Source: Enterococcus aquimarinus
GTDB lineage: Bacteria; Bacillota; Bacilli; Lactobacillales; Enterococcaceae
Assembly (NCBI RefSeq): GCF_001885765.1
Contig: NZ_JXKD01000005.1
Location: forward strand, 66,939 to 130,938
Direction of reading: 5' to 3'
Length of the DNA stretch: 64,000 nt
In this document: in pieces, positions 48,001 through 58,072 of the stretch
How positions within the stretch are numbered: the stretch's first letter is position 1
Layout of the letters: the number at the start of each line of letters is the position of its first letter
Notes under the pieces: generated by a model
Database searches by the model: none
Seen by the model: the letters and a program-made list of their open reading frames with translations, nothing else
Told to the model about the DNA's origin: nothing
Translations under genes and position numbers: made by a program

Positions 48001-48615
48001 GCAACGGATGAAGATGTTTGGGCAACGGTTCGTGAAGCAGGACTTGCGAGCGATGCGAAAACAGTGCTTTATGATGGACGCACAGGCGAACCATTTGATG
48101 GTCGCATTTCGGTCGGCGTGATGTACATGATTAAATTAGCCCACATGGTTGACGATAAATTACATGCTCGTTCGATTGGACCATACTCACTTGTAACGCA
48201 ACAACCACTTGGAGGAAAAGCGCAATTTGGTGGACAACGTTTTGGTGAGATGGAAGTTTGGGCACTTGAAGCTTACGGTGCAGCTTATACGTTACAAGAA
48301 ATCTTAACGTACAAATCAGATGATGTAGTCGGTCGTGTGAAAACATATGAAGCGATTGTCAAAGGCGAACCAATTCCAAAACCAGGTGTTCCAGAATCAT
48401 TCCGCGTATTGGTGAAAGAATTACAATCACTCGGCTTAGACATGCGTGTCTTAGATATCGATAATCAAGAGATTGAACTTCGTGACATGGATGATGAAGA
48501 TGATGATTTAATCACAGTTGATGCTTTGACGAAATTTGCAGAACAGCAAAAACAAGTTCGTGAAGCACAAGAAAAAGCACAAAAAGAAGCAGCAGAGCAA
48601 AAAGAAACTGAGTAA
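45031..48615 (+). CDS. rpoB: RNA polymerase beta subunit
   Basis: 1194 aa. The N-terminus [20 protein letters not shown] and the rifampicin region ([20 protein letters not shown] and [10 protein letters not shown]) are intact, with no obvious resistance substitution. [12 protein letters not shown] near 920 and the C-terminal end contacting beta-prime are present. GTG 45022 is in frame but forms part of the ribosome binding site AGAGGGGTG; TTG 45031 is the start. The acidic C-terminal tail is Enterococcus-like. It is co-transcribed with rpoC after 110 bp. Confidence 0.98.
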   Translation: MAGHVVKYGKHRERRSFARISEVLELPNLIEIQTDSYQWFLDEGLREMFEDILPIDDFNGNLSLEFVDYELKTPKYTVEEARAHDANYSAPLHVVLRLMNRETGELKSQEVFFGDFPLMTEQGTFIINGAERVIVSQLVRSPGVYFHGKTDKNGKEGFASTVIPNRGAWLEMEVDAKDISYVRIDRTRKIPLTVLVRALGFGSDDEIFEIFGDSESLRNTIEKDLHKNASDSRTEEGLKDVYERLRPGEPKTADSSRNLLTARFFDPRRYDLAAVGRYKVNKKLDLKTRLLNLTLAETLVDPETGEILAEKGTVLSHQVMDTLAPAIDNGLNSVTYYPSEDAVVTDPMTVQVIKVFSPRDPEREVTVIGNAYPTDDVRTVRPADIIASMSYFFNLMEGIGNVDDIDHLGNRRIRSVGELLQNQFRIGLSRMERVVRERMSIQDTETLTPQQLINIRPVVASIKEFFGSSQLSQFMDQTNPLGELTHKRRLSALGPGGLTRDRAGYEVRDVHYSHYGRMCPIETPEGPNIGLINSLASYAKVNRYGFIETPYRRVDRATGRVTTTIDYLTADTEDHYVVAQANSLLNEDGTFAEDVVMARLTSENLEVSIDKVDYMDVSPKQVVAVATACIPFLENDDSNRALMGANMQRQAVPLINPKAPWIGTGMEYKSAHDSGAALICKADGIVEYVDAAEIRVRRDNGTLDHYSITKFRRSNSGTSYNQRPLVSLGEVVEKGDILADGPSMEAGEMALGQNTLVAFMTWEGYNYEDAIIMSRRLVKDDVYTSVHIEEYESEARDTKLGPEEITREIPNVGEDALKNLDEMGIIRIGAEVKDGDLLVGKVTPKGVTELSAEERLLHAIFGEKAREVRDTSLRVPHGGGGIVHDVKIFTREAGDELKPGVNMLVRVYIVQKRKIKEGDKMAGRHGNKGVVSRIMPEEDMPYLPDGTPVDIMLNPLGVPSRMNIGQVLELHLGMAARSLGIHIATPVFDGATDEDVWATVREAGLASDAKTVLYDGRTGEPFDGRISVGVMYMIKLAHMVDDKLHARSIGPYSLVTQQPLGGKAQFGGQRFGEMEVWALEAYGAAYTLQEILTYKSDDVVGRVKTYEAIVKGEPIPKPGVPESFRVLVKELQSLGLDMRVLDIDNQEIELRDMDDEDDDLITVDALTKFAEQQKQVREAQEKAQKEAAEQKETE

Positions 48616-48624
48616 TGGCAAGAT

Positions 48625-48675
48625 GAATCCAGAGTAAAAGAGTGACAGGTGTTGCTCTTTTTCCTGGATGAATGC
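48625..48675 (+). other. Hairpin between rpoB and rpoC
   Basis: ATCCAG and AAAAGAG pair with CTCTTTT and CTGGAT around a loop of about 12 nt. No T-run follows, so it is more likely a processing or stability element than a terminator. Confidence 0.5.
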
Positions 48676-48725
48676 TTGATTTGCTTAGAGGTAATAGCCA
48701 TGAAATGAAATGGAGGGAAACCCTT

Positions 48726-51700
48726 TTGATCGATGTAAATAGATTCGAAAGCATGCAAATAGGTTTGGCTTCTCCCGAAAAAATCAGAAGCTGGTCTTAC
48801 GGGGAAGTAAAGAAACCAGAGACGATTAACTATCGTACGTTAAAACCTGAACGAGAAGGGTTATTTGATGAGCGTATTTTCGGACCAAGCAAAGATTGGG
48901 AATGTGCTTGTGGAAAATACAAACGTATCCGCTATAAAGGAATTGTTTGTGACCGTTGTGGCGTGGAAGTCACACGTTCAAAAGTTCGTCGTGAACGAAT
49001 GGGTCATATCGAATTAGCCGCACCAGTTTCTCATATTTGGTACTTTAAAGGGATTCCGTCACGGATGGGTCTTGTATTAGATATGAGTCCTCGTGCACTA
49101 GAAGAAATTATCTACTTTGCTTCTTATGTAGTAATTGAACCTGGAAATACAAGCTTGGAGAAAAAACAATTATTAACCGAGCGTGAATATCGCGAAAAAC
49201 GTGAGCAATACGGTCAAGAATTCAGCGCTGCAATGGGTGCCGAAGCCGTTAAACAATTGCTTGATAGCATTGACTTAGAAAAAGAAGTCGTTGTTTTAAA
49301 AGAAGAATTAAAAACTGCTTCAGGACAAAAACGGACACGTGCGATTCGTCGTCTAGACATTATGGAAGCATTCCGTGCGTCAGGCAATCAACCAAGTTGG
49401 ATGGTAATGGATGTTATTCCCGTTATCCCGCCTGATTTACGTCCGATGGTTCAATTAGAAGGGGGTCGTTTTGCGGCTTCTGACTTAAATGATTTATACC
49501 GTCGTGTGATTAACCGTAATAACCGTCTGAAACGTTTACTTGATTTAAACGCACCAAATATTATCGTGCAAAACGAAAAACGGATGTTACAAGAAGCGGT
49601 TGACGCCTTAATTGATAACGGTCGTCGTGGCCGTCCTGTAACAGGTCCAGGAAATCGTCCACTAAAATCTCTTTCTCACATGTTGAAAGGGAAACAAGGT
49701 CGTTTCCGTCAAAACTTACTTGGAAAACGGGTCGATTATTCTGGCCGTTCCGTAATCGTTGTTGGACCATTCTTAAAAATGTATCAATGTGGATTACCAA
49801 AAGAGATGGCGTTAGAACTCTTTAAACCATTTGTGATGCATCAATTAGTGAAACGTGAAATTGCATCAAATATCAAAAACGCGAAACGTAAAATTGAGCG
49901 TCAAGAAGATGAAGTATGGGATGTTTTAGAAGATGTGATTCGTGAGCATCCAGTTTTACTAAACCGGGCACCTACGTTACACAGACTGGGAATCCAAGCT
50001 TTTGAACCGGTTTTAGTTGAAGGACGCGCGATTCGTTTGCACCCATTAGTGTGTGAAGCGTATAATGCCGACTTTGATGGAGACCAAATGGCGGTTCACG
50101 TACCATTGAATGAAGAAGCCCAAGCAGAAGCAAGAATGTTAATGCTTGCCGCACAAAACATTTTAAATCCCAAAGATGGTAAACCAGTTGTAACACCATC
50201 TCAAGATATGGTTCTTGGAAACTACTACTTAACCATGGAAGAAGATGGCCGTGAAGGTGAAGGAATGATCTTCCGTAACATGGATGAAGCCGTAACTGCA
50301 TGGCAAAATGGCTATGTTCATTTACATTCACGTGTAGCGGTTGATCCAAACCAATTAGGTGAAAAACCATTTACGCCGGAGCAAAAAGAAAAATTAATGG
50401 TGACAACAGTTGGGAAGATTATTTTCAACTCCATTATGCCATCTGAGTTCCCTTATTTAAATGAACCAACGGACTTTAACTTAACCGTTCAAACGCCGGA
50501 TAAATATTTTGTACCAGCAGGAACAGATATTCCAGCGTTCATTCAAGAACAACCACTTGTTGGACCGTTCAAAAAGAAAAACTTAGGAAACGTGATTGCG
50601 GAAGTCTTTAAACGTTATAAAGTAACGGAAACGTCTCGCATGCTTGACCGAATGAAAGATTTAGGTTACAAACATTCAACAAGTGCGGGTATTACCGTAG
50701 GGATTGCCGATATCATGGTTCTTGAAGAGAAACATCACTTGATTGATGTCGCTCATAAACAAGTTGACAATATTACAAAACAATTCCGTCGTGGTTTAAT
50801 TACCGATGATGAGCGTTATGAACGAGTAATTGCCATCTGGAATAGCACGAAAGACGAAATCCAGTTACGATTAATGGAAACATTAGATATGAAAAATCCA
50901 ATCTTTATGATGTCAGACTCTGGTGCCCGTGGTAATATTTCCAACTTTACCCAACTTGCGGGGATGCGTGGTTTGATGGCCGCTCCGAGTGGTAAAATCA
51001 TGGAATTACCGATTGTTTCGAACTTCCGTGAAGGGTTAACCGTCTTAGAAATGTTTATTTCAACCCATGGTGCTCGTAAAGGAATGACCGATACAGCCTT
51101 GAAAACAGCCGATTCTGGTTACTTAACTCGTCGTTTAGTTGACGTGGCACAAGATGTCATCATTCGTGAAGACGATTGTGGTACCGATGCTGGTTTAGAA
51201 GTTTATGCAATCCGTGAAGGCAACGAAATTATTGAAGCCTTAGAAGAACGTTTAATCGGTCGTTATGCCCGTAAATCTGTGATTCATCCAGAAACAGGTG
51301 CAGTGATGGTTGCAAGCAACCAACTAATTACCGAAGATCTTGCGCGTCAAATCGTGGATGCAGGGATTGAACGAGTTACTATTCGCTCTGTCTTTACATG
51401 TAATACAAAACATGGTGTATGTAAACACTGTTATGGTCGTAACTTAGCAACTGGTAATGAAGTGGAAGTAGGAGAAGCAGTTGGAACAATTGCCGCTCAA
51501 TCCATCGGTGAACCAGGTACTCAGTTAACGATGCGTACCTTCCATACAGGTGGGGTTGCCGGGGATGATATTACCCAAGGTTTACCTCGTATTCAAGAAA
51601 TCTTTGAAGCCCGTAATCCAAAAGGACAAGCAGTGGTTTCTGAAGTTACCGGAGAAATTATTGATATTTCTGAAGATGCGGCAACACGTGTCAAAGAAGT

Positions 51701-52382
51701 AACGATTAAAGGTGAAACAGATACACGGACATACCAAGTACCATTTACCGCTCGCATGAAAGTCGCAGAAGGTGACTTAATCGATCGTGGTGCACCACTT
51801 ACAGAAGGTTCAATTGAGCCAAAACACTTACTCCAAGTATGTGACGTGTTGACCGTTGAAAATTACTTGTTACGTGAAGTTCAACGCGTTTACCGGATGC
51901 AAGGGGTAGAAATTGGCGATAAACATATCGAAGTAATGGTTCGTCAAATGTTACGTAAAGTTCGCGTAATGGATCCAGGTGATACAGATATCTTACCAGG
52001 AACGTTAATGGACATTGCAGACTTTAAAGATCGTAACTACGAAGCGATCATTTCAGGTCGTACACCAGCGACTTCTCGTCCGGTGTTACTCGGAATTACG
52101 AAAGCTTCCCTCGAAACCAATAGTTTCTTATCAGCTGCTTCCTTCCAAGAAACAACACGTGTCTTAACAGATGCTGCGATTCGTGGTAAGAAAGATCACT
52201 TATTAGGACTGAAAGAAAACGTCATTATTGGTAAGATTATTCCAGCAGGTACGGGTATGCCTCGTTACCGTAATATGGAACCAAAAGAAGTGACCGTTGC
52301 AAGCAAAAATGTCTATAGCATTTCAGACATTGAAGCACAAATGGCAGCAGAAGATGCTGCAGAAGCACTAAAAAACGATTAA
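48726..52382 (+). CDS. rpoC: RNA polymerase beta-prime subunit
   Basis: 1218 aa. The zinc-binding N-terminus ([20 protein letters not shown]), the catalytic [12 protein letters not shown] near residue 450, and the second zinc site ([13 protein letters not shown] near 900) are visible. The TTG at 48726 lies 8 nt after GGAGG and gives [19 protein letters not shown], the family start; upstream in-frame codons to 48672 are not used. It ends at an intrinsic terminator. Confidence 0.98.
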   Translation: MIDVNRFESMQIGLASPEKIRSWSYGEVKKPETINYRTLKPEREGLFDERIFGPSKDWECACGKYKRIRYKGIVCDRCGVEVTRSKVRRERMGHIELAAPVSHIWYFKGIPSRMGLVLDMSPRALEEIIYFASYVVIEPGNTSLEKKQLLTEREYREKREQYGQEFSAAMGAEAVKQLLDSIDLEKEVVVLKEELKTASGQKRTRAIRRLDIMEAFRASGNQPSWMVMDVIPVIPPDLRPMVQLEGGRFAASDLNDLYRRVINRNNRLKRLLDLNAPNIIVQNEKRMLQEAVDALIDNGRRGRPVTGPGNRPLKSLSHMLKGKQGRFRQNLLGKRVDYSGRSVIVVGPFLKMYQCGLPKEMALELFKPFVMHQLVKREIASNIKNAKRKIERQEDEVWDVLEDVIREHPVLLNRAPTLHRLGIQAFEPVLVEGRAIRLHPLVCEAYNADFDGDQMAVHVPLNEEAQAEARMLMLAAQNILNPKDGKPVVTPSQDMVLGNYYLTMEEDGREGEGMIFRNMDEAVTAWQNGYVHLHSRVAVDPNQLGEKPFTPEQKEKLMVTTVGKIIFNSIMPSEFPYLNEPTDFNLTVQTPDKYFVPAGTDIPAFIQEQPLVGPFKKKNLGNVIAEVFKRYKVTETSRMLDRMKDLGYKHSTSAGITVGIADIMVLEEKHHLIDVAHKQVDNITKQFRRGLITDDERYERVIAIWNSTKDEIQLRLMETLDMKNPIFMMSDSGARGNISNFTQLAGMRGLMAAPSGKIMELPIVSNFREGLTVLEMFISTHGARKGMTDTALKTADSGYLTRRLVDVAQDVIIREDDCGTDAGLEVYAIREGNEIIEALEERLIGRYARKSVIHPETGAVMVASNQLITEDLARQIVDAGIERVTIRSVFTCNTKHGVCKHCYGRNLATGNEVEVGEAVGTIAAQSIGEPGTQLTMRTFHTGGVAGDDITQGLPRIQEIFEARNPKGQAVVSEVTGEIIDISEDAATRVKEVTIKGETDTRTYQVPFTARMKVAEGDLIDRGAPLTEGSIEPKHLLQVCDVLTVENYLLREVQRVYRMQGVEIGDKHIEVMVRQMLRKVRVMDPGDTDILPGTLMDIADFKDRNYEAIISGRTPATSRPVLLGITKASLETNSFLSAASFQETTRVLTDAAIRGKKDHLLGLKENVIIGKIIPAGTGMPRYRNMEPKEVTVASKNVYSISDIEAQMAAEDAAEALKND

Positions 52383-52405
52383 TCAATAGAATCTTTCGTT
52401 GAGAG

Positions 52406-52444
52406 AAAGTCTGACAGGAAGCGATTTTTGTCAGACTTTTTTTT
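52406..52444 (+). terminator. Terminator after rpoC
   Basis: AAAGTCTGACA pairs with TGTCAGACTTT, followed by eight T. Confidence 0.93.
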
Positions 52445-52501
52445 GAGGATTTAACATTGATGAAGGCACAAAGGGACATCTTAAAATAAGGAGAATTGAT
52501 T

Positions 52502-53344
52502 TTGAAAATACAGTATTTAGGAACCGGTGCAGCAGAACGGGTCCCAGCTATCTTTTGTCAATGCGAGCTTTGTCAGTATGCACGCATTCAAGGTGGGAAA
52601 GAAATTCGGACACAGATGCAAACGGTCATTGATGACGGGAAGCTACTCATTGATTTTCCAGGAGATAGTTACTTACATCAACTGCAACATCACATCGATT
52701 TTAATGAGTTAGAATATTTATTGCTGACGCATTGGCATAGTGATCATTTTTACGCAGAAGACTTAGCGCTCAGAATGACGGGCTATGGCCAGCAGTTGGA
52801 TAAGGTGCTGCATGTTTATGGGAGTGCTTATGTCAAACAGTTTTACGATCGCGCCTTTAAGCTGGAGGGACGCTTTGATGAAAGTCGTCTCGTGTACCAT
52901 ACGCTGCGTGCGTATCAAGAAGTCGAAATCGGCCACTATCGCATTTATCCCATTCCCGCCCAACATGGGAATTTTGAAGAAGATTGTTTGATCTTTGCAA
53001 TTCAACACCAAGAAGAAAATAAAGCACTCTTTTATGTTCATGATTCAGGGATACCGAACACCCGTGATTTGTTATTTTTATCCAATAAGGGACTGATATT
53101 TGATCTTGTTTCCTTAGATTGTACCGGACAAGGGCAAGAAAATAGTGGTGCTGCGCATATGTCGTTGCAACAAAATCTGATTCTCATTGAGAAAATGAAA
53201 ACTTTCAATTTAGTGCATGACGAAACGCGTTATGTCGCGAGTCATTTTTCACATAATGGCGGATTGACGTATGAAGCAATGAAGGCCATGAGTGAAGTTC
53301 ATGGTATTGTCACGAGTTATGATGGCATGGTTATCGAATATTAA
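52502..53344 (+). CDS. Metallo-beta-lactamase fold hydrolase, PhnP-like
   Basis: 280 aa. The metal motif HxHxDH appears as THWHSDHFYAEDL near 78-90, with later ligands in IPAQHGNF, YVHDSGIP and the last His region (SHFSHNGG). A paired-cysteine segment FCQCELC near residues 17-23 resembles the extra zinc site of PhnP (cyclic phosphodiesterase) proteins. No phosphonate genes are nearby, so the substrate is unknown. TTG 52496 is too close to AAGGAG (52488-52493); TTG 52502 at 8 nt is the better start. Confidence 0.82.
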   Translation: MKIQYLGTGAAERVPAIFCQCELCQYARIQGGKEIRTQMQTVIDDGKLLIDFPGDSYLHQLQHHIDFNELEYLLLTHWHSDHFYAEDLALRMTGYGQQLDKVLHVYGSAYVKQFYDRAFKLEGRFDESRLVYHTLRAYQEVEIGHYRIYPIPAQHGNFEEDCLIFAIQHQEENKALFYVHDSGIPNTRDLLFLSNKGLIFDLVSLDCTGQGQENSGAAHMSLQQNLILIEKMKTFNLVHDETRYVASHFSHNGGLTYEAMKAMSEVHGIVTSYDGMVIEY

Positions 53345-53348
53345 GAAA

Positions 53349-53392
53349 ATGAGCCTCTCTTTGACAAAACGTCGAAGAGGGGCTCTATTTTT
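53349..53392. terminator. Bidirectional terminator after the MBL-fold gene
   Basis: GAGCC-CTCTT-GAC pairs with GTC-AAGAG-GGCTC with small mismatches. It lies between convergent genes and has T-rich flanks both ways. Confidence 0.8.
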
Positions 53393-54254
53393 AGGCTTGC
53401 GTCACGATTTCATAGTTGACGGCCGCGCCGATTAAATTCGCATTGTTTTGGAAGGTACATGCTTTGACAAGTGGCATTGCCCCAGGTACTAAGTTCGCTT
53501 CTAGTAATGTTGCTAGGCGCATGCGAATCGCTTCTGTTACGTCAGGTCGGGCAGAAATTCCCCCACCAATAATAATCATTTCGGGATCAATCGAAACTTG
53601 AAGGTTATAGAGGGCTTCTGCTAAATGATCATACATCCCATTTAACGACTCCATCGCTGCAACATCGCCGGCATCCGCTAAGTCAAAAAGTTCTTTCCCG
53701 GAAATAGTGGTGCCTTTTTCTTTCGAAAAGCGAGCTGCTGTATTGACAGCTGTTCCGTTCGTACTTAAAGACTGTCCATTGGCATTCATCACTAATCCAA
53801 ATTCGCCACCGAAGAGATGTGCCCCTTTGTAAAGTTGGCCATTAATGAAAATCGCGCCACCGACCCCAGTACCAATGACGACAAAAATCGCATGTTGGAC
53901 CCCTTGACCAGCGCCTAGTTTCATTTCACAAATTCCCGCACAATTGGCATCATTTTCAATTGTAATCGGATAACCTAACGCGGCTTCAAGTTCATCGAAA
54001 ATCGGTCGTTGATGTAAATACTCGACGGCACTGATTCCGTCGATTCGTCGGTCTTTTACGTTTACCGCGCCTGGTGAACTGATAGCCACGCCTTCAATTT
54101 CGTCACCAAAATGAGCGATTACCGCTTTCATTTCGTCTTGCATCGCGGTCAGTGTTTCGGGTGTTTTAAATTGACCGGTTTCACTTAACGTTTGATTTTC
54201 CCATTTTCCATATTTTACTGCTGACCCACCAATATCAAAAACTGCTAATGTCAT
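53391..54254 (-). CDS. ROK family sugar kinase without the zinc motif
   Basis: 287 aa. The N-terminal phosphate loop FDIGGSAVKYGKW, the catalytic ENDANCAG near residues 99-106 and the ATP-site VIGTGVGGAIFING near 124-137 are clear. The usual ROK zinc-finger CxCGxxGCxE is absent; the matching region reads GGEFGLVMNANG with no cysteines. Zinc-less ROK kinases include beta-glucoside kinases of Firmicutes, which is a plausible but unproven substrate. It is a single gene between a terminator and the upstream divergent ABC-F gene. Confidence 0.88.
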   Translation of the reverse strand: MTLAVFDIGGSAVKYGKWENQTLSETGQFKTPETLTAMQDEMKAVIAHFGDEIEGVAISSPGAVNVKDRRIDGISAVEYLHQRPIFDELEAALGYPITIENDANCAGICEMKLGAGQGVQHAIFVVIGTGVGGAIFINGQLYKGAHLFGGEFGLVMNANGQSLSTNGTAVNTAARFSKEKGTTISGKELFDLADAGDVAAMESLNGMYDHLAEALYNLQVSIDPEMIIIGGGISARPDVTEAIRMRLATLLEANLVPGAMPLVKACTFQNNANLIGAAVNYEIVTQA

Positions 54255-54482
54255 TGTTTATCCCTCGTTTGTTTTATTATTAAAAGACTCACTTCATCGT
54301 TTATCATAGCAAGAAACGCCCGAGAATGAAATTGTTTTCTTAAGCATTTGTCCAAAAAATAGAAAGGGGATACACACTCTTCATCCATGAGACGAAAAAG
54401 AATGAGAAATCGTTCGAAAATCCTAGAATTTAAGACAATTGTAGTGTTTTCATCGCCTTTTCTGAAAATATATGCTAAACTA
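54255..54482. other. Intergenic region between the ROK kinase and the ABC-F leader
   Basis: No gene is seen. It should hold divergent promoters: towards ABC-F, TTTCAT (54448-54453) and TATGCT (54471-54476) with 17 bp, or the extended -10 TGCTAAACT (54473-54481). The ROK-side promoter is not clear. Confidence 0.5.
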
Positions 54483-54484
54483 CA

Positions 54485-54531
54485 ACAGTTGAAATGAATT
54501 GAGCGATAGACCAACTGTCTATCGCTTTTTA
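54485..54531 (+). terminator. Attenuator-like leader of the ABC-F gene
   Basis: GCGATAGAC (54503-54511) pairs with GTCTATCGC (54517-54525) around CAACT, followed by TTTTT. An alternative 7-bp pairing ACAGTTG (54485-54491) with CAACTGT (54512-54518) would use the loop and right arm, preventing the terminator. A second hairpin, GGAGAG/CTCTCC, follows at 54541-54555. Confidence 0.6.
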
Positions 54532-54586
54532 CATCGTTGATGGAGAGACTCTCTCCAACGTGTTGTGTAAATAGAAAGGAATAACT

Positions 54587-56110
54587 ATGTTAAATTTAAT
54601 TAATATTACCCACCAATTTGCGGATAAATTGTTGTATGAAGAACTGAATTTGCAAATTAATAAAGGCGAACACGTCGGCCTGATTGGACAAAATGGTACA
54701 GGAAAATCGACCTTAATCAAAATTATTACCGGCGAACTCTTACCTGATGACGGGCGCGTCGAATTTCCTAAAAGTAGTCACTTGGGCTATTTAGATCAAT
54801 ATGTGCGGGTTGATGAGCAATTGTCGATTTACGATTTTTTAAAAACAGCTTTTCAAAAAGACTTAGACGTCGAGGAACAAATTACGGCGTATTATACGGC
54901 CTATGCGACAGAGATGGATGAGCGCCTATTAGAAAAAGCGGGACGCCTTCAAACCCAGTTAGATCAAGGTGATTTTTATCAAATGGATACGTTAATTCAA
55001 GAAATGGCGACGGGTCTCGGATTACAAGTTTTGGGACTGGATACGTTACTGAAAGAATTAAGTGGGGGGCAGCGGTCCAAAGTCATTTTAGCGAAATTAC
55101 TTTTAGAAAAACCGGACGTCTTAGTCCTCGATGAACCGACGAATCATCTTGATGATACCCATGTTGCTTGGTTAACCAATTTCTTGCAGGGGTTTAATGG
55201 AACGTATTTAGTCGTATCACATGACCGTGATTTTTTAAATCAAATTACCACTCATATAGCGGATATTGAATTTGGAAAATTAACCAAATATACAGGCAAT
55301 CTTGAGAAGGCCTTGAAACAAAAAGAAGCCAATCGGGAAGCCTATATGAAGCAGTATGAAAATCAGAAAAAACACATTGAAAAAACCGAAGCGTATATTC
55401 GAAAATACAAAGCCGGATCACGCTCGACGATGGCGAAAAGTCGCGAGAAACAACTCGATAAAATCGATCGATTAACGCCGCCAAGTGGTGCCGCAAGACC
55501 TTCCTATCAGTTCCCGTATCAAGGCATTATTTCGACATTGGCACTGACGACCGATCATTTAGTGATTGGCTACGATCGTCCCTTGCTAAAACCGATTCAA
55601 TTAACGATTCGCTATGGTGAAAAAATTGCGTTCCGCGGGTTTAACGGTATTGGGAAATCGACCTTACTTAAAACCTTGATTGGTGAAATTCCGGCGATTG
55701 ATGGTGAGTTTCATCTCCCAGCAAATACGAAAATCAATTATTTCTCACAAGAACTCGTGTGGCAATATCCTTTGGAAACACCGCTACAATATTTAGGGAA
55801 TCTCTTTCCAAAAGCCACGAATAAAGAATTACGACGTCATCTTTCACTCGCTGGCTTAGTCAATCAGCTCGCACAAGAGCCAATCAAAGATTTGAGTGGT
55901 GGGGAGCAAACGAAAGTCAAACTCGCGCAAATGACCATGACACCTGGGAATTTTTTGATTTTGGATGAACCAACGAACCACATTGATCAAGAAGCCAAAG
56001 AAAGTTTACGAGAGAGCCTCGCAAACTATGAAGGCACTGTTATTGTCGTTTCTCACGAACAAGACTTCTATGAGGACTTTGTGGATCGGATCATTGAAAT
56101 GGAAGGATAA
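54587..56110 (+). CDS. ABC-F family ATPase
   Basis: 507 aa with two nucleotide-binding domains and no membrane segment. Domain 1 has GQNGTGKST near 35, LSGGQ and DEPTNHLDD; domain 2 has GFNGIGKST near 353, LSGGEQ and DEPTNHIDQ. A helical linker of about 75 residues rich in Lys, Arg and Glu (around 230-305) joins them, the part that reaches into the ribosomal P site. ABC-F proteins act on stalled ribosomes or protect them from antibiotics; the subfamily cannot be assigned confidently. The attenuator-like leader suggests induction by translation inhibitors. ATG 54587 follows AAAGGA. It overlaps nothing and is followed by a small gene after 7 nt. Confidence 0.9.
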   Translation: MLNLINITHQFADKLLYEELNLQINKGEHVGLIGQNGTGKSTLIKIITGELLPDDGRVEFPKSSHLGYLDQYVRVDEQLSIYDFLKTAFQKDLDVEEQITAYYTAYATEMDERLLEKAGRLQTQLDQGDFYQMDTLIQEMATGLGLQVLGLDTLLKELSGGQRSKVILAKLLLEKPDVLVLDEPTNHLDDTHVAWLTNFLQGFNGTYLVVSHDRDFLNQITTHIADIEFGKLTKYTGNLEKALKQKEANREAYMKQYENQKKHIEKTEAYIRKYKAGSRSTMAKSREKQLDKIDRLTPPSGAARPSYQFPYQGIISTLALTTDHLVIGYDRPLLKPIQLTIRYGEKIAFRGFNGIGKSTLLKTLIGEIPAIDGEFHLPANTKINYFSQELVWQYPLETPLQYLGNLFPKATNKELRRHLSLAGLVNQLAQEPIKDLSGGEQTKVKLAQMTMTPGNFLILDEPTNHIDQEAKESLRESLANYEGTVIVVSHEQDFYEDFVDRIIEMEG

Positions 56111-56117
56111 GCGGACG

Positions 56118-56414
56118 ATGAACGAACAATTTGAGGCATTACATTTACGAGTGGTCGAGTTACCGATTGAGTTCACGCAATCAGGTCCTCTTTATGGCGC
56201 GTACCTACGAGAGCTCCCTTTTATTACGGCCCAAGCTAATACGAAGCAACAAGTATACCGTCAACTGTTAGAGCAATATCAAGCCTACGCACAAACGCAA
56301 CAGACAAAAGAAGAGGAAGAGGTAGAAATGACTTCTTCTTTACTGAATTACGAAGATCTGTTGAAGTATTATGATGGTGAGACATTTGATGGATTTGAAT
56401 GGCATGAAAAATAA
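56118..56414 (+). CDS. Small protein of unknown function (98 aa), HicB-like N-terminus
   Basis: 98 aa, starting 7 nt after the ABC-F stop with AAGGA at 56104-56108. The first 60 residues (GPLYGAYLRELPFITAQA, then a helical QQVYRQLLEQY) resemble the HicB/UPF0150 fold. The rest is acidic (KEEEEVEMTSS) and ends EWHEK. There is no HicA-like partner nearby, so a toxin-antitoxin role is not supported. It is co-transcribed with the ABC-F gene. The in-frame ATG at 55965 lies inside ABC-F and was not used. Confidence 0.72.
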   Translation: MNEQFEALHLRVVELPIEFTQSGPLYGAYLRELPFITAQANTKQQVYRQLLEQYQAYAQTQQTKEEEEVEMTSSLLNYEDLLKYYDGETFDGFEWHEK

Positions 56415-56463
56415 AAAATAAAGAGACTCCAATGAACATTTTCATTAGAGTCTCTTTATTTTT
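56413..56463. terminator. Bidirectional terminator between the ABC-F operon and the PBP homologue
   Basis: AATAAAGAGACTC and AATGA pair with TCATT and GAGTCTCTTTATT, followed by T residues. Confidence 0.9.
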
Positions 56464-56466
56464 GAA

Positions 56467-57981
56467 TCACAATAGATATTGAACAATCAGTAGGACAATT
56501 CCCAGGAGCGTGAAACTTAAGCCGCCATAAAAAGTGATTTGACGATACGGTAAAGTATGCCATATTGAAGGCTTGTCTTGTTGCAATCGCGTAGTACGAG
56601 ACGGAATCACTTCTTCATTGGTTTCAAAATCAAAGAAATGCTCTTCTTGAGGAAAAGCTTCTGTTTCTTTTTTGGGGATAAAGAAACTCATGATGAAAAT
56701 AAGAATACCGATTAAAATGACACCGATAGCTAAAATAGTAAGTTGGGTTATTTCAACCGCATTCATTAATAATTTGACGAAAGGATTATCCTCAATTTCT
56801 TCTTCAAATTCAGACAGAGCTGACGTATAGGCGATGCTGACAGGTATAAGGGTTTCTGAAATAGATGCTAAGGGGGATGCTAAAACAATTTGGTCTTCTT
56901 TTAATTCAAAAGTAACCGTGCTGTCTTTTCGGACAACGCCTTTGAGTACGTCGGTTGTCACAACAAGTTCTTCTTGAATCTCGTGTGTACCCGCTGGAAG
57001 TAATTGGCGGTATTCATATTGTGCAAAGGCATTTTCAATGAGTGTTTGCCCGATGAGAGGAAGCGGACTGCTTCCTTGTTCGGTGACAGATTCTTGATTG
57101 ACGCCAATGATGACGGTAATCAGTGACAGGCCATTTTGTTTGGTTGTAAGGATAGCCGAGGTTTCAGTGAGTAGTGCGTCGTCTACAATCAATCCGTTGG
57201 TCCCTTTGATGGCGTGTTCTTGACCGACAATAAATGGATTATTTGTCTCAAAAGTTTCTTCCAGATAAGTGTCAGCTTGCAGGGTCAAACTGGCTAATTG
57301 GCTAATTTCAAAGATGCTTGGATATTTTTGCGCTAAGTGATACGTTAGTAAAGCAAAGTCTTTTGGTGTGGATTGACTATTCTCGTTAATTGTCATAGGA
57401 ATCCACGCTTCGTAACCTTGGATATCCTCTACAGAAAGACCACTAGGACTCGTGAAGCTCGTGTTTGAAAGGCCTAAGGTTTCTGCTGTTTGATTCATCT
57501 TTAAAACGAAAGCATCTGGCGTTTGGCTGATGAACTCCGCTAGTAAAAAACTAGCGCCGACAGAATTCGTCAGCTGAACGAGTTCAACGAGTTCGCGCAC
57601 AGAATAAGTAGTACCACTGACTAAATTATTTCCAGGGAGTCCGGGGATTTGGGCTAGCATCTGCATGGAATCACTAACGGTTATCGTATCCTCCCAAGTG
57701 AGGACGCCTTGTTCAATGGCTTCGTACGTGAGGTATAGCGTCATCACGTGGGATAAAAACCTTGGATTAATCGCTTCGTCGCTATTTTCGTCCCAAAGGA
57801 TTTGCCCATTTGTCGCCTCGATGATGACGCTGGCGCTCGGTAATCCTTCCTGGGCGAGAGTTTGTTGTTGCTTTGAAAGCAATAGACGTAAGTCATCGTT
57901 CGCATCAACGACTGGAATAAACGTGAAATAACTAAAAAGGAGCAAAACACTAGTGCATAACCATTTATGTAATCGATTCAA
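56467..57981 (-). CDS. Degenerate D-alanyl-D-alanine carboxypeptidase (S11) homologue
   Basis: 504 aa: signal peptide (about 1-27), an S11 peptidase-like domain (about 30-300), a beta-rich C-terminal domain resembling PBP5 domain II, and two membrane helices near 420-442 and 481-503. The fold is shown by the alignable stretches SVIIEATNGQILWDENSDEA and ELVELVQLTNSVGASFLLAE. The catalytic SxxK is FLSH (75-78), the SxN is NSV (139-141) and the KTG is NGL (262-264). All three motifs are lost, so it cannot act as a penicillin-binding enzyme. The C-terminal cytoplasmic loop with EEHFFDFETNEE is unusual for S11. A regulatory or scaffold role is inferred. Confidence 0.82.
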   Translation of the reverse strand: MNRLHKWLCTSVLLLFSYFTFIPVVDANDDLRLLLSKQQQTLAQEGLPSASVIIEATNGQILWDENSDEAINPRFLSHVMTLYLTYEAIEQGVLTWEDTITVSDSMQMLAQIPGLPGNNLVSGTTYSVRELVELVQLTNSVGASFLLAEFISQTPDAFVLKMNQTAETLGLSNTSFTSPSGLSVEDIQGYEAWIPMTINENSQSTPKDFALLTYHLAQKYPSIFEISQLASLTLQADTYLEETFETNNPFIVGQEHAIKGTNGLIVDDALLTETSAILTTKQNGLSLITVIIGVNQESVTEQGSSPLPLIGQTLIENAFAQYEYRQLLPAGTHEIQEELVVTTDVLKGVVRKDSTVTFELKEDQIVLASPLASISETLIPVSIAYTSALSEFEEEIEDNPFVKLLMNAVEITQLTILAIGVILIGILIFIMSFFIPKKETEAFPQEEHFFDFETNEEVIPSRTTRLQQDKPSIWHTLPYRQITFYGGLSFTLLGIVLLIVQYLL

Positions 57982-58029
57982 TCCTTCATTCCTCCTATTC
58001 GTAACACATGGATAGTTCTATTTTACCAC

Positions 58030-58072
58030 CCACAAAAAGAAACAGGAACCGCTTTTTTACGATTCCTGTTTT
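58030..58072 (-). terminator. Terminator after the pcp cluster
   Basis: On the minus strand CAGGAATCG pairs with CGGTTCCTG, followed by TTTCTTTTT. The stop codon of the last gene lies in the loop. Confidence 0.75.

Noticed and set aside
56118-56414. HicAB toxin-antitoxin system
   Set aside because: Only a weak HicB-like resemblance is present and no HicA-like gene lies next to it.
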